A stretch of DNA of 64,000 bases from Bacillus sp. FJAT-45037. GTDB lineage: Bacteria > Bacillota > Bacilli > Bacillales > Bacillaceae_D. Below, one piece after another: positions 25,130 to 33,253 of the stretch. Numbering within the stretch: the stretch's first letter is position 1; each line of letters opens with the position of its first letter. The stretch covers positions 632,267 through 696,266 of the forward strand of contig NZ_KZ454938.1 of the NCBI RefSeq assembly GCF_002797325.1, given 5' to 3'. The notes beneath the pieces were generated by a model that worked only from the letters and a program-made list of their open reading frames with translations, made no database searches and was not told the DNA's origin. Both the position numbers and the translations under genes were made by a program.

Positions 25130-25510
25130 TTGGAGCGAAGAGTTAAAATTAGTCTGTACAATTTAGGCAATGCCATTACTAGATTAGGTGAAGCTCTTGA
25201 CCAGGACGAAACGAATAGTTTGTTTATAGACGGCACGATTCGAAGATTTGAATTTACAATCGAACTTTTTTGGAAAACATTAAAACGGATGTTAGAAGTA
25301 GAAGGTATCGAGGCTAGTACACCACGTCAGTCTTTAAAGGAAGCCTATGCAGCAGGGTGGATACATAATGAAACAGCGTGGTTGCAAATGTTAAGAGATC
25401 GAAACGAAACTTCACATGTGTACAATGAAGATAAGGCGAAGCAAATTTACGATCGAATCAAAATCCATTACCCATTATTAGTGGAAACGCACAAAAACTT
25501 AACAGAATAA
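25130..25510 (+). CDS. HEPN-domain protein of a HEPN/MNT pair (HI0074-like)
   Basis: This 126-residue all-helical protein belongs to the HI0074 / HEPN group. The catalytic-type motif is RDRNETSHVY (RNxxxH pattern, about residues 87-96), the signature of HEPN ribonuclease toxins, and the helix FEFTIELFWKTLKRML is typical of the family. Start is TTG with ACGGAGGTCG ten bases upstream. The MNT nucleotidyltransferase gene follows after 35 bases. Pairs of this kind form type VII toxin-antitoxin systems in which the MNT protein AMPylates and neutralises the HEPN toxin. Confidence 0.85.
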   Translation: MERRVKISLYNLGNAITRLGEALDQDETNSLFIDGTIRRFEFTIELFWKTLKRMLEVEGIEASTPRQSLKEAYAAGWIHNETAWLQMLRDRNETSHVYNEDKAKQIYDRIKIHYPLLVETHKNLTE

Positions 25511-25545
25511 ATTCATCGTACTTAAAAAAAACAGGAGGGGTAAAG

Positions 25546-25863
25546 ATGATTCCCGAACGAGTGGAAAAGCAAATTATACAATTCGGACAACAGTTCAACT
25601 GCATAGAGAAAATCATCTTATTTGGATCTAGAGCGGTGGGTGATCACTCCGATCGTTCGGATATAGACCTTGCTATTGTTGCCCCGAAGATGTCGCAAGA
25701 AGAATACTTAGCGCTCATAGAAAAAGTAGAAAATGAGCTAGAAACGTTACTAAAAATTGATCTTATTAAATGGGAAACTGCCCCTTCTACTTTAAAGGAA
25801 GAAATTCACAAACATTCATTTACCTTATTCGAACGACCTAAAAAAGATGAACACCAACTATGA
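25546..25863 (+). CDS. MNT-type nucleotidyltransferase (antitoxin of HEPN/MNT pair)
   Basis: This 105-residue minimal nucleotidyltransferase has the active-site motif LFGSRAVGDHSDRSDIDLAIV (GSx10DxD, about residues 26-46), with the usual downstream acidic residue in KIDLIKWE. In characterised pairs such proteins AMPylate a tyrosine of the HEPN toxin near its active site; the partner here has a tyrosine just after RNETSH. A strong AGGAGGGG precedes the ATG. The two genes form a compact operon. Confidence 0.87.
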   Translation: MIPERVEKQIIQFGQQFNCIEKIILFGSRAVGDHSDRSDIDLAIVAPKMSQEEYLALIEKVENELETLLKIDLIKWETAPSTLKEEIHKHSFTLFERPKKDEHQL

Positions 25864-26074
25864 GCTAACAATCGATTAGTAACCTCAACTGTTTCTTTAT
25901 CCTCACTTTTCATTCATCATTTTGAGAAAATTTAAGTATTGTCGATGTGAAACCCGAGCATTCATGTTTCTTAAATAAAAAAGACTTGTATATTAAAAGC
26001 GATGTCTCATTTAGAAGTAATCTATTTGAGATGCTTGAAACGCATACCCATTAAGATTAGCATCGTAGATAAGA

Positions 26075-26109
26075 AAAAAACCGAACCTTTTATCAAAGTT
26101 CGGTTTTTT
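26075..26109. terminator. Bidirectional terminator
   Basis: AAAAAACCGAAC pairs with GTTCGGTTTTTT between the convergent MNT and histidine kinase genes, giving a T-run in both directions. Confidence 0.9.
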
Positions 26110-26111
26110 CT

Positions 26112-27734
26112 CTATTCTCTACTTAAAGGAAACGTAATGGAAAAGGTACTTCCAATGCCAAGCTGACTTTCCATACGTAACTTGCCTTTCATTTCCGTAA
26201 CAAGCTGTTTCACTAAAGAGAGGCCGATACCTGTTCCTTCGGCTTCCATTGTAAACTCTTCGGAACGGTAAAAGGGGTCGAATACTTTCGCTTGTTCAGA
26301 TTGAGGGATACCGATACCTGTGTCTTGGATTAATAAAGTTACAGATTCGCCATCGAGCTGATAGTAAAGCTTGATCGATCCGTGTACTTTGTTGTACTTG
26401 ACCGCGTTATTTAGCAAGTTGTGGAGCACTTGTTTTAAACGAGCAGGGTCTGCTTGAATGAATAAAGGTATGTTCTCTTTTGATAGTTGATCAACAAAAG
26501 TGATTGATTTTGATTGAGCAAAAGGCTTCATCAACTCAACACTATTTAACGTTATTGCTTTAAGATCAACTTTCTCAAACTGAAGAAACGGTTTCCCGTT
26601 CTCAATTTTTACTAGGTTAAGAATATCATTAATGATGACTAATAGGTGCTCACCAGCTGTAATGATCTTATCTAGCTTCTTTTGTTGCCCACTTTGTAAA
26701 GGGGCATCTGAATCAGCAGCTAAAATTTGTGAAAAACCTAAAATAGAATTAAGTGGCGTGCGAAGTTCATGACTCATCATCGCGAGAAAATCGGACTTGG
26801 CCTTATGAGCTTTTTCTGCTTCGATTTGGGTTTGGATTAATTGTCCATTTAGTTGTTGTAATTCATGATTAGATGCAGTTAATTTGTTTATTAAAAATAA
26901 GCGATCTAATGCAACTGATACTTGTTCACACACTTGATCGATGACATCTATCTCTTCGACGGTGAACGTTGTTCGTGTTTTAGAGCCAAATGACAAGGTA
27001 CCTAGGAGCCTGCCATAAGACATTAAAGGATAACAAGCATAGGCTTGAATACCCAGAGAGTTTATCAAAGTCACCAGGGGATCGATCGAATGAGTAATAT
27101 CTTCAGCGATTAATCTACTTTTACGAAGGGCAACAGTGCCACATACAGCTTCTCCTAGTTCAAGCGATTGCATCGTAGCAGCTGTGCTCTCAGAAATGCC
27201 GTGGTAATTCATCAATTGAAGCTTATTTTCTGCTTCATTAAGAATGTAATTAAAATAGACATCTAAATCTAAATACTCCGATAAGCTATTGAACACAGTA
27301 TCTAATAAGTCTTTAGGGTTTTCTTTCAAGATAAGGTCATGGGTTGTTTCAGCCAATAATGATAGCCTATTATGGTTGTGGTGCATCAATTGTTCCTTCT
27401 TCTTTTGTTTACTCAAGTCTTTTAAATGAAAAGAATACCCATCGATGAATGGGTAGACACCTACAGTAAAACTATCATCTTCAGAAAATAGAGATGAAGT
27501 ATCAAAAAAGACAGGTACCATTTCTTCCTGTGCATGATGGATATATTCTGTAAATAATGAATGACTAGTAACAGGGAGGACATCCCATAAGGTGTTATAA
27601 GTTGTTATGTTAAGGGCTTCTAATAAATCTCGATTAGTCGATGTAGTGATCATATGTGATGCATCCAAGGTCAGATAAAGATCTTTACTTTTGGTAATGA
27701 CAGCCCTTGGTTTCTCTAACTCAGAATAAGTCAT
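26112..27734 (-). CDS. GAF-domain sensor histidine kinase (cytosolic, orphan)
   Basis: The 540-residue protein has a PAS-like N-terminal region (about 15-105), a GAF domain (about 125-280), a coiled linker, HisKA with phospho-acceptor histidine 322 (SHELRTPLNSILGF), and an ATPase domain with N-box LHNLLNNAVKYN, G1 DTGIGI and G2 GTGIGLSL. No transmembrane helix is present, so the ligand must be internal. There is no response regulator beside it. Its HisKA and ATPase cores resemble those of the MHYT kinase 9 kb away, so the two may share partners. Confidence 0.92.
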   Translation of the reverse strand: MTYSELEKPRAVITKSKDLYLTLDASHMITTSTNRDLLEALNITTYNTLWDVLPVTSHSLFTEYIHHAQEEMVPVFFDTSSLFSEDDSFTVGVYPFIDGYSFHLKDLSKQKKKEQLMHHNHNRLSLLAETTHDLILKENPKDLLDTVFNSLSEYLDLDVYFNYILNEAENKLQLMNYHGISESTAATMQSLELGEAVCGTVALRKSRLIAEDITHSIDPLVTLINSLGIQAYACYPLMSYGRLLGTLSFGSKTRTTFTVEEIDVIDQVCEQVSVALDRLFLINKLTASNHELQQLNGQLIQTQIEAEKAHKAKSDFLAMMSHELRTPLNSILGFSQILAADSDAPLQSGQQKKLDKIITAGEHLLVIINDILNLVKIENGKPFLQFEKVDLKAITLNSVELMKPFAQSKSITFVDQLSKENIPLFIQADPARLKQVLHNLLNNAVKYNKVHGSIKLYYQLDGESVTLLIQDTGIGIPQSEQAKVFDPFYRSEEFTMEAEGTGIGLSLVKQLVTEMKGKLRMESQLGIGSTFSITFPLSRE

Positions 27735-27912
27735 TAAAAACTCCTTTTAATCATTGTGATATTATTATATCTTTAATCGTGACTTTTTTGTTAGTTTATT
27801 TTTAAAGAATCTGAAAAATTGTATAAATTTAGGACGCGAACTCGGTGGATATCTGATCCTTGATTAAAAATGATGGTATAGCTTAAAAGAGAATGCAGAG
27901 ACATTCGCTTTG

Positions 27913-28023
27913 ATACAAAAAAAGCGGTCACATATGGCTATTATAATTGATGAGTTTGGAGGAACGGAGATCTGGGATGAGCACGATGTAGTAGGGGAAA
28001 GAGGTCATGAAGATAACATATAG
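27913..28023 (+). pseudogene. Decayed fragment of a CNNM/CorC (hemolysin-family) gene
   Basis: Read from 27913 the frame gives IQKKRSHMAIIIDEFGGTEI then WDEHDVV...EDNI and a stop. This matches the CBS-domain part of the intact gene at 29046-30329 (IHMAIVIDEFGGTSG and EIWDEHDVS), but the 15 or so residues between FGGT and EIWDEHD are deleted. There is no start codon or remaining N-terminal part. The rest of the 409-base gap (27735-28143) is AT-rich and holds no other gene that I can see. Confidence 0.75.
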
Positions 28024-28143
28024 GGCAACGAAAGCCAATATCGCTACTTCTTCAATAAATGTGAAAAAATTAGTGAAAATGATCGATTGTTTGTTCTTAT
28101 TCAATTCAATCGATTATGATGTATTCAAAGATATTAGTGTTTA

Positions 28144-28995
28144 ATGAAGGGGAAGAAAGCTTTGTTTAGATGGCGTAATATTTTTAAAGGTATGGCAATG
28201 GGGATAAGTGATATTATTCCTGGAGTAAGTGGAGGAACGATTGCACTTGTTCTCGGAATTTATCACTCACTCATTGCCGCGATTAATGGTTTGTTCTCAA
28301 AAAATTGGAGAGAGCATATTTTATTTTTAATACCAGTAGGATTAGGAATTTTGCTAGCTTTAGTTTCAGTTAGTCACACGATTGAATGGCTGTTAGTTGA
28401 ATACCCCGAACCTTTGTTTTATTTCTTTTTAGGGTTAATTATAGGTGTTGTACCATTTCTTTTAAAAGACATTAACTACAAGCAGACGTTTCAACCTTAT
28501 CATTACGTCGTTTTGTTAATAGGGGCGATCTTAGTTGGGTCTACATACTTTATAACAAGCGATGAATTAGCTAATGTGATGACGCAGCTTACTTGGAGTG
28601 ATTATGCTTTCTTATTTATCGCAGGGTGGCTAGCTAGTTCGGCTATGATCTTGCCAGGAGTAAGTGGATCGTTTGTTTTACTATTAATTGGTGTCTATCC
28701 GACAGTTATTCATGCTTTATCGAATATGGTCATTCCGATTATTATCGTTGTTGGAATAGGGGTTTTAGTGGGGATACTAACGACTAGTAGACTGATTACG
28801 GTACTTTTTCAAAACCACAAAATATCGACGTATGCCTTAATCATCGGGTTCATTCTTGGATCAACGATTGTAATTTTTCCAGGTATTCCTGATCAACCGG
28901 TGCTTGTGATTATTAGTTTACTTTCTTTTATTTTGGGAGGGGCTAGTGTCTCGACGTTAAGTTCTTTCTCAATAAAGAAAGAACTAGCTAAATAA
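28144..28995 (+). CDS. DUF368 membrane protein (undecaprenyl-phosphate translocase, PopT family)
   Basis: This 283-residue protein has about eight to ten membrane helices and two copies of the DUF368 signature, ISDIIPGVSGGTIAL near residue 22 and SAMILPGVSGSFVLLL near residue 175. DUF368 (PopT) proteins return undecaprenyl phosphate to the cytoplasmic face for reuse in cell-wall synthesis, and have been linked to growth at alkaline pH. The ATG has only a weak ribosome binding site, but the family's N-terminus fits this start. It is followed after 50 bases by the CNNM gene in the same direction. Confidence 0.88.
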   Translation: MKGKKALFRWRNIFKGMAMGISDIIPGVSGGTIALVLGIYHSLIAAINGLFSKNWREHILFLIPVGLGILLALVSVSHTIEWLLVEYPEPLFYFFLGLIIGVVPFLLKDINYKQTFQPYHYVVLLIGAILVGSTYFITSDELANVMTQLTWSDYAFLFIAGWLASSAMILPGVSGSFVLLLIGVYPTVIHALSNMVIPIIIVVGIGVLVGILTTSRLITVLFQNHKISTYALIIGFILGSTIVIFPGIPDQPVLVIISLLSFILGGASVSTLSSFSIKKELAK

Positions 28996-29045
28996 TGAGT
29001 TTTCGATTAAAATGAATGAAAATGATAATGGAGTGTGATGTATAG

Positions 29046-30329
29046 ATGGACGATGTTCCGTCGAGTTTGATCTCGTTATTTGTATTGCTATTAGTTTTGT
29101 CCGCGTTTTTTTCATCTGCTGAAACTGCCTTTTCAAGTGTGAACAAGATCCGTCTGAAGAATTATGAAGATGAAGGGAGACGGGGAGCTAAGAAGGCTGT
29201 TCAAATAGCAGAGAATTTTGATAAGACGCTTTCGACTCTTCTAGTTGGGAATAACCTTGTCAACATTGCAGCTGCAACACTCTCATCACAAATTGCGATC
29301 CAATTGTTTGGTCCGAGTCTCGGTGTGTTTATTAGTACGTTTGTTGTTACGATTTTAGTGTTGATTTTTGGAGAAATTATTCCGAAATCGTTGGCGAAAG
29401 AATATGCCGAAGCATACGCATTAAAAACTTCTGGGTTTCTATATTTTTTGATTCAACTTTTCTACCCAGTCACTTGGATCTTTATTAAAATAAAGATCTT
29501 TGTATCAAAGTTTGTCAAAAACAATGACCTCACACCTTCTGTCACGGAAGAAGAAATCAAAATGCTGATTCAAATCAGTGAAGATGAAGGCGTCATTGGG
29601 AAGCATGAGAAAGAAATGGTCCATCGATCTTTGGAATTTGATGACATCCTAGTTAACGAAATCTTAAAGCCGAGAACAGATATGGTAGCAGTTGAAATCA
29701 ATCAGCCGATTAACGTGATCAAGGATGTTTTTCTAAAAGAACATTTTTCGAGAATACCAGTGTATGAAGGGAATATTGATAACATCGTCGGGATTCTTTC
29801 AGAACGTGATTTCTTGACTGCGTATATTCAAGAGGGAGAGAACCTTGATTTAAAAGCTCTTCTGCGTCATCCTATCTTTGTCGTTGAATCTATGAAAATT
29901 TCTTCTTTGCTACCAGAGCTTCAGAAACAAAAAATTCATATGGCGATTGTTATTGATGAATTTGGGGGAACTTCGGGTTTAATTACGTTAGAAGATATTC
30001 TAGAGGAAATTGTCGGGGAGATCTGGGATGAGCATGATGTCAGCGTGCATCAAGTCAAGCAAGTCGGTCCATTGAGTTATGTACTGAATGCTGATTATTC
30101 GATCGATGATTTTGCCGATTTTGCTGAGATATCGGTACCAACAACAACGAATCACACGTTAGGTGGATGGCTTATCGAAGAATTCCAACGAGTTCCAAAG
30201 GTAGGAGAAGAGTTCATTTATCAAGGTCTTAAACTTAAGATTGAAAAGGCCGAAGAAAAAAGAATTCATCAAGTTCATTTGAAACTCAATGAAGCGTTCG
30301 GTGAAATAAAAAAAGAAACGGCAATATAA
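29046..30329 (+). CDS. CNNM/CorC-family membrane protein (magnesium efflux, hemolysin family)
   Basis: This 427-residue protein has an N-terminal CNNM membrane domain (about 1-180, four helices, with FFSSAETAFSSVNKIRLK), two CBS domains (about 200-325; EEIKMLIQISEDEGVI, EILKPRTDMVAV, MAIVIDEFGGTSGLITLEDILEEIVGEI) and a C-terminal CorC_HlyC domain (about 340-420). Related Gram-positive proteins (MpfA, YhdP) export Mg2+. TGGAGTGTG precedes the ATG. A broken relative lies about 1 kb upstream, indicating an old duplication. It ends in a strong bidirectional terminator. Confidence 0.9.
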   Translation: MDDVPSSLISLFVLLLVLSAFFSSAETAFSSVNKIRLKNYEDEGRRGAKKAVQIAENFDKTLSTLLVGNNLVNIAAATLSSQIAIQLFGPSLGVFISTFVVTILVLIFGEIIPKSLAKEYAEAYALKTSGFLYFLIQLFYPVTWIFIKIKIFVSKFVKNNDLTPSVTEEEIKMLIQISEDEGVIGKHEKEMVHRSLEFDDILVNEILKPRTDMVAVEINQPINVIKDVFLKEHFSRIPVYEGNIDNIVGILSERDFLTAYIQEGENLDLKALLRHPIFVVESMKISSLLPELQKQKIHMAIVIDEFGGTSGLITLEDILEEIVGEIWDEHDVSVHQVKQVGPLSYVLNADYSIDDFADFAEISVPTTTNHTLGGWLIEEFQRVPKVGEEFIYQGLKLKIEKAEEKRIHQVHLKLNEAFGEIKKETAI

Positions 30330-30360
30330 AAAAAGATAGCCTATTAGGCTATCTTTTTTT
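30328..30360. terminator. Bidirectional terminator
   Basis: AAAAAAAGATAGCC and GGCTATCTTTTTTT form a perfect 14-pair stem between convergent genes. Confidence 0.92.
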
Positions 30361-30963
30361 GCATACCGCCACACCTAGTGGGTAGTATACGTCTGGTCGT
30401 TTGGGCTCGATCGTAACATATCGTTGGTAATACATATCACATTCATCAAATCTTTTAAAAAGGGATTGGAATTCTTTTTCGGTTAATTGATGATAATGAA
30501 AGGGAGAGCCACAAGGTTTGCCTCTTCCTTGACCGAAAGGAGTAGAAACGATCATGGTACCACCTGGTTTCAGCAAGTCATAAAGTCGATCAACGAATAA
30601 TTGATCATCCGGGACATGTTCTATCGTTTCAAAGGAAAGAATGGTATCAAACGTTCCGATCTTTTCCTTTAAAGAAGGATCAAGGGCATCACCAACATCG
30701 AAAGTGACAAGAGGATGATAATAATGTGTCTTAGCATAGTCAATCGTTTCTTGATCAATATCCAATCCAATTAATTCATTAATTTCTTTTTTTCTTGTTT
30801 TAGCAATCAGCACACTGCCATATCCTGTTCCGCATGCAATATCGAGTACACGTCCACCAACATATGGAGTTGAAAAATAATAACGGGCAACATGTTCGAG
30901 TAATAATCCGTTCGTCGGTTTCATCTCTTCTGGAATGATTCTTTCACCTGTATCTTGTAACAA
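30349..30963 (-). CDS. Class I SAM-dependent methyltransferase
   Basis: This 204-residue enzyme has the SAM-binding motif I VLDIACGTGYGS (about residues 39-50), an acidic residue ending the second strand (IGLDID), and the post-motif block FDTILSFETIEHVPD, followed by LLKPGGTMIVSTP. It begins TGERIIPEEMKPTNGLLLEH, a start typical of a group of small Bacillus methyltransferases of unknown substrate. The start is TTG with a weak GGTGA. The 3' end overlaps the terminator. Confidence 0.88.
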   Translation of the reverse strand: MLQDTGERIIPEEMKPTNGLLLEHVARYYFSTPYVGGRVLDIACGTGYGSVLIAKTRKKEINELIGLDIDQETIDYAKTHYYHPLVTFDVGDALDPSLKEKIGTFDTILSFETIEHVPDDQLFVDRLYDLLKPGGTMIVSTPFGQGRGKPCGSPFHYHQLTEKEFQSLFKRFDECDMYYQRYVTIEPKRPDVYYPLGVAVCKKR

Positions 30964-31095
30964 AAAATCACCGCTTATAATATATTTGATATCATTATAA
31001 ATGAGTATAATTGATTATAAAAGGTTTGGCTATTCAAGAGTTAAGATTTATTGTAAGGTAACGAGTATAACTAATGGTGTGAAGGAGGAGAACAA

Positions 31096-31266
31096 ATGCC
31101 GATTGAAAAAGATCAATCCTGTATTCAATCTGAGATTGAGCATTTGAATAAAAAATTAAAACACGTACATTCGGATGAAAGTAAGAAAAAAGTGATGACA
31201 GAGCTAGCCATTTTAAAAGAAAGGCTGAGACAGAGCCAAATCCCTACAGAGAAGAGTGGACAGTAA
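31096..31266 (+). CDS. Small helical protein, 56 residues
   Basis: An ATG with the strong site GAAGGAGGAGAAC opens a 56-residue frame with good coding character. The product is charged and entirely helical in prediction (SEIEHLNKKLKHV, then KKKVMTELAILKERLRQSQ), perhaps a short helical hairpin. I do not recognise it. It sits alone between the methyltransferase and MFS genes and is followed by a terminator. Confidence 0.65.
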   Translation: MPIEKDQSCIQSEIEHLNKKLKHVHSDESKKKVMTELAILKERLRQSQIPTEKSGQ

Positions 31267-31267
31267 T

Positions 31268-31333
31268 ATGAAACATCCTGATATTATTGAAGAACGAATG
31301 TATCTTCAACAAACAATAAAGGACAGTGACTAA
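31268..31333 (+). CDS. Possible 21-residue mini-ORF coupled to the small helical protein
   Basis: An ATG one base after the preceding stop opens MKHPDIIEERMYLQQTIKDS with one more residue before TAA. The upstream purine-rich stretch (GAAGAGTGGA) could act as a ribosome binding site. Its last codons lie within the terminator stem. It may be chance; nothing but position supports it. Confidence 0.25.
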   Translation: MKHPDIIEERMYLQQTIKDSD

Positions 31334-31370
31334 TAAAAGCTTTAGCTCTTATTTATCACTGTCCATTTTT
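31321..31370 (+). terminator. Terminator of the small-protein transcript
   Basis: GGACAGTGA pairs with TCACTGTCC, with an inner AATAAAAGC/GCTCTTATT helix, then TTTTT. It also faces the convergent MFS gene. Confidence 0.85.
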
Positions 31371-32614
31371 TATTTCGTTGGTTTTTTAGCAAGAAGAGAA
31401 CACACCAACCCGATCACGGGGAAAATCATTGCCAATAGTAATACTTGAGTGTAACTTTGAAACACATCATACCCAACGCCGAATGGCAGCGGACCTAAAG
31501 AAGAGCCGATAACCATGACAGTGACAGCTGTACCTTTAATACTCCCTAAATATTTCCTGCCAAAATAGTTCGGCCAGATAATATTGAGCGTGATTCGCTC
31601 TAAGCCACTGGCTGTTCCCCATAAAACACCGAATAAAATCGCCATCCAAATGGTATTAGTGAAAAGAAGCATGACAAGAAGAGCAATTTCTAAAATGAAA
31701 ATAACAGTAAGCAATAAATTCGTTCTTACTTTCTCGAGAATAAATCCTGCGGCAAATGAAATGGGAAAACCGACAAGAGCCATCATGCTTAAGATCGTTG
31801 CAGCGAGTTGTGGGGTTAATTCGTTCGCACCAAAGATCGATAATAAATGAAAGGTAATCCCAGTATTGACTAAGGCAGGAATAGCTACGCAGATTAAGAC
31901 GAGCCAGTATGCTTTTGTTTTCATCGCTTCATTTAATGTCCAATCAATCTCTGTAATGAATGACTGATTAGAAGTCTTGTCTTTAGAAGTGAGATTCGTA
32001 GAAATGCCATCTGGTAATAAGCCAATATCCTCAGGTTTGTTTTTGATCCCTATGATGACCAATGGTACAAAAATAAACAGCAACACGCTTCCCCATACTT
32101 GCCAAGAAGTTTGCCAATCCCAGGTGTTAATCATCCATGTATTTACTATAGGGAAAAAAGCGGCACTTGCGAAGCTTCCAATTGCCATAAAGCTAAGCGC
32201 ACGACCTCGTTTTTTAATAAACCACTGCGGGACAAGAGTAGTTGGAACAAGTGTCATACTTCCTTGCCCAAATAGTCGAATGAGGAAAAAGCCAAACGCC
32301 ATCATCCAAATGTTGCTGACAAAACTATTAAAGAAGCAAGCTAATCCTAGAGACGTCCCTACAATAATCAACATAGTCTTTTGACCAAACCGATCAACAT
32401 ATCGACCAACGAAGATCATTAACATGCCTGCGCAAAGAGTTGCGATTGAATAAATTCCAGAAATTTCAGAACGAGACCAGCCAAAATAACGAATATATTC
32501 GTCGATGTAAACAGAGTTAGAATACGTTTGACCGGGGCCTGATAGAAAGACTGCGAAAGAACAGATAAAAACAATGACCCAACCATAATATAAAGATTGA
32601 AAGTAACTTCTCAA
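31370..32614 (-). CDS. MFS transporter, OFA/monocarboxylate-like
   Basis: This 414-residue carrier has 12 membrane helices. The opening YYGWVIVFICSFAVFLSGPGQTYSNSVYID and the loop GRYVDRFGQK (motif A) are typical of the OFA (oxalate:formate) and monocarboxylate-type branch. The substrate is unknown. A GTG three codons upstream overlaps the ribosome binding site, so TTG at 32614, with TTTGGAG about eight bases before it, is preferred. A perfect 21-pair hairpin lies upstream, between it and the excisionase-like gene. Confidence 0.85.
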   Translation of the reverse strand: MRSYFQSLYYGWVIVFICSFAVFLSGPGQTYSNSVYIDEYIRYFGWSRSEISGIYSIATLCAGMLMIFVGRYVDRFGQKTMLIIVGTSLGLACFFNSFVSNIWMMAFGFFLIRLFGQGSMTLVPTTLVPQWFIKKRGRALSFMAIGSFASAAFFPIVNTWMINTWDWQTSWQVWGSVLLFIFVPLVIIGIKNKPEDIGLLPDGISTNLTSKDKTSNQSFITEIDWTLNEAMKTKAYWLVLICVAIPALVNTGITFHLLSIFGANELTPQLAATILSMMALVGFPISFAAGFILEKVRTNLLLTVIFILEIALLVMLLFTNTIWMAILFGVLWGTASGLERITLNIIWPNYFGRKYLGSIKGTAVTVMVIGSSLGPLPFGVGYDVFQSYTQVLLLAMIFPVIGLVCSLLAKKPTK

Positions 32615-32706
32615 GTTGATCACTCCAAAGGCAGTTAATAGTCGTCATAATAATTAAACTTTAGTATGTAAGCAGAGGGGATTTTTCTATGTTTACGAGA
32701 TTACGT

Positions 32707-32754
32707 CCAACCGAAGAAGACCTTATGAGCGAGCATAAGGTCTTCTTCGGTTGG
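32707..32754. repeat. Perfect 21-base-pair hairpin without a T-run
   Basis: Bases 32707-32727 (starting CCAACCGAAGAAGACC) are exactly complementary to 32734-32754, with a six-base loop. Neither strand has a clear T-run after the stem. It lies between two genes on the minus strand and could stop transcription weakly, protect the mRNA 3' end or be a relic of a repeat. Confidence 0.7.
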
Positions 32755-32767
32755 AATTATACCTATA

Positions 32768-32950
32768 TTAAATTCTCTCGCCCTTTTTTAGTCGTTCAAT
32801 GAATTCATGTAGATCTTCTTTTTTTACACGCCAGTGTCTACCGATTTTAAAAGCTGGAATTTTTCCCTCTTGAACCAATTTATATGTAGACATTTCGCTT
32901 AATTGTAAATATTCCGCAACTTGAGTCACTGTCATAATCTCTTTCTCCAT
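32768..32950 (-). CDS. MerR/excisionase-type helix-turn-helix protein
   Basis: This 60-residue protein is a single helix-turn-helix domain: MTVTQVAEYLQLSEMSTYKLVQEGKIPAFKIGRHWRVKKEDLHEFI, the pattern of excisionase-family DNA-binding proteins (HTH_17). The longer frame begins 14 codons upstream, but GGAGGGG directly precedes the ATG at 32950. Such stand-alone domains in Bacillus are often chromosomal regulators rather than phage excisionases, and no phage genes are near. Confidence 0.8.
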   Translation of the reverse strand: MEKEIMTVTQVAEYLQLSEMSTYKLVQEGKIPAFKIGRHWRVKKEDLHEFIERLKKGERI

Positions 32951-33253
32951 TAAGTACCCCTCCGAATCAAAGTGTAGCATTTTTTTAATCATACTATATT
33001 AAGGCCTCTAATGCACAACAAACCCATTAAATTATACTCAGTTATAAATGGTTATATTTAAATTTAGTTAAATAGAAATTGATAGTAATGTGGAGATAAA
33101 CGTATTATTTCGGAGTAATATAGTACTTGTTTCCGTTTACATGAGACTTTTAGTAATTTATGAACTGTGGTATTATTCACTTTGTTGATAACGGACATTG
33201 GCTTTCGTGAGAGTCGAAAGTCGCAAAAAAATATAATAGAAAGAGGTGCTAAA
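32951..33253. other. Intergenic region before the SulP gene
   Basis: This 303-base AT-rich stretch separates the divergent helix-turn-helix and SulP genes. A possible sigma-A promoter for SulP is TTTACA (33136-33141) with TATGAA (33159-33164), 17 bases apart. I see no other gene or structured RNA. Confidence 0.4.

Noticed and set aside
26002-26029. Hairpin TCTCATTTAGA...TCTATTTGAGA as a terminator or RNA
   Set aside because: The stem has two internal mismatches and no T-run, and a clear terminator follows at 26075.
32768-32950. Excisionase-like gene as evidence of a prophage or integrative element
   Set aside because: No integrase, phage structural gene, tRNA or attachment repeat is near; stand-alone proteins of this type are common on Bacillus chromosomes.
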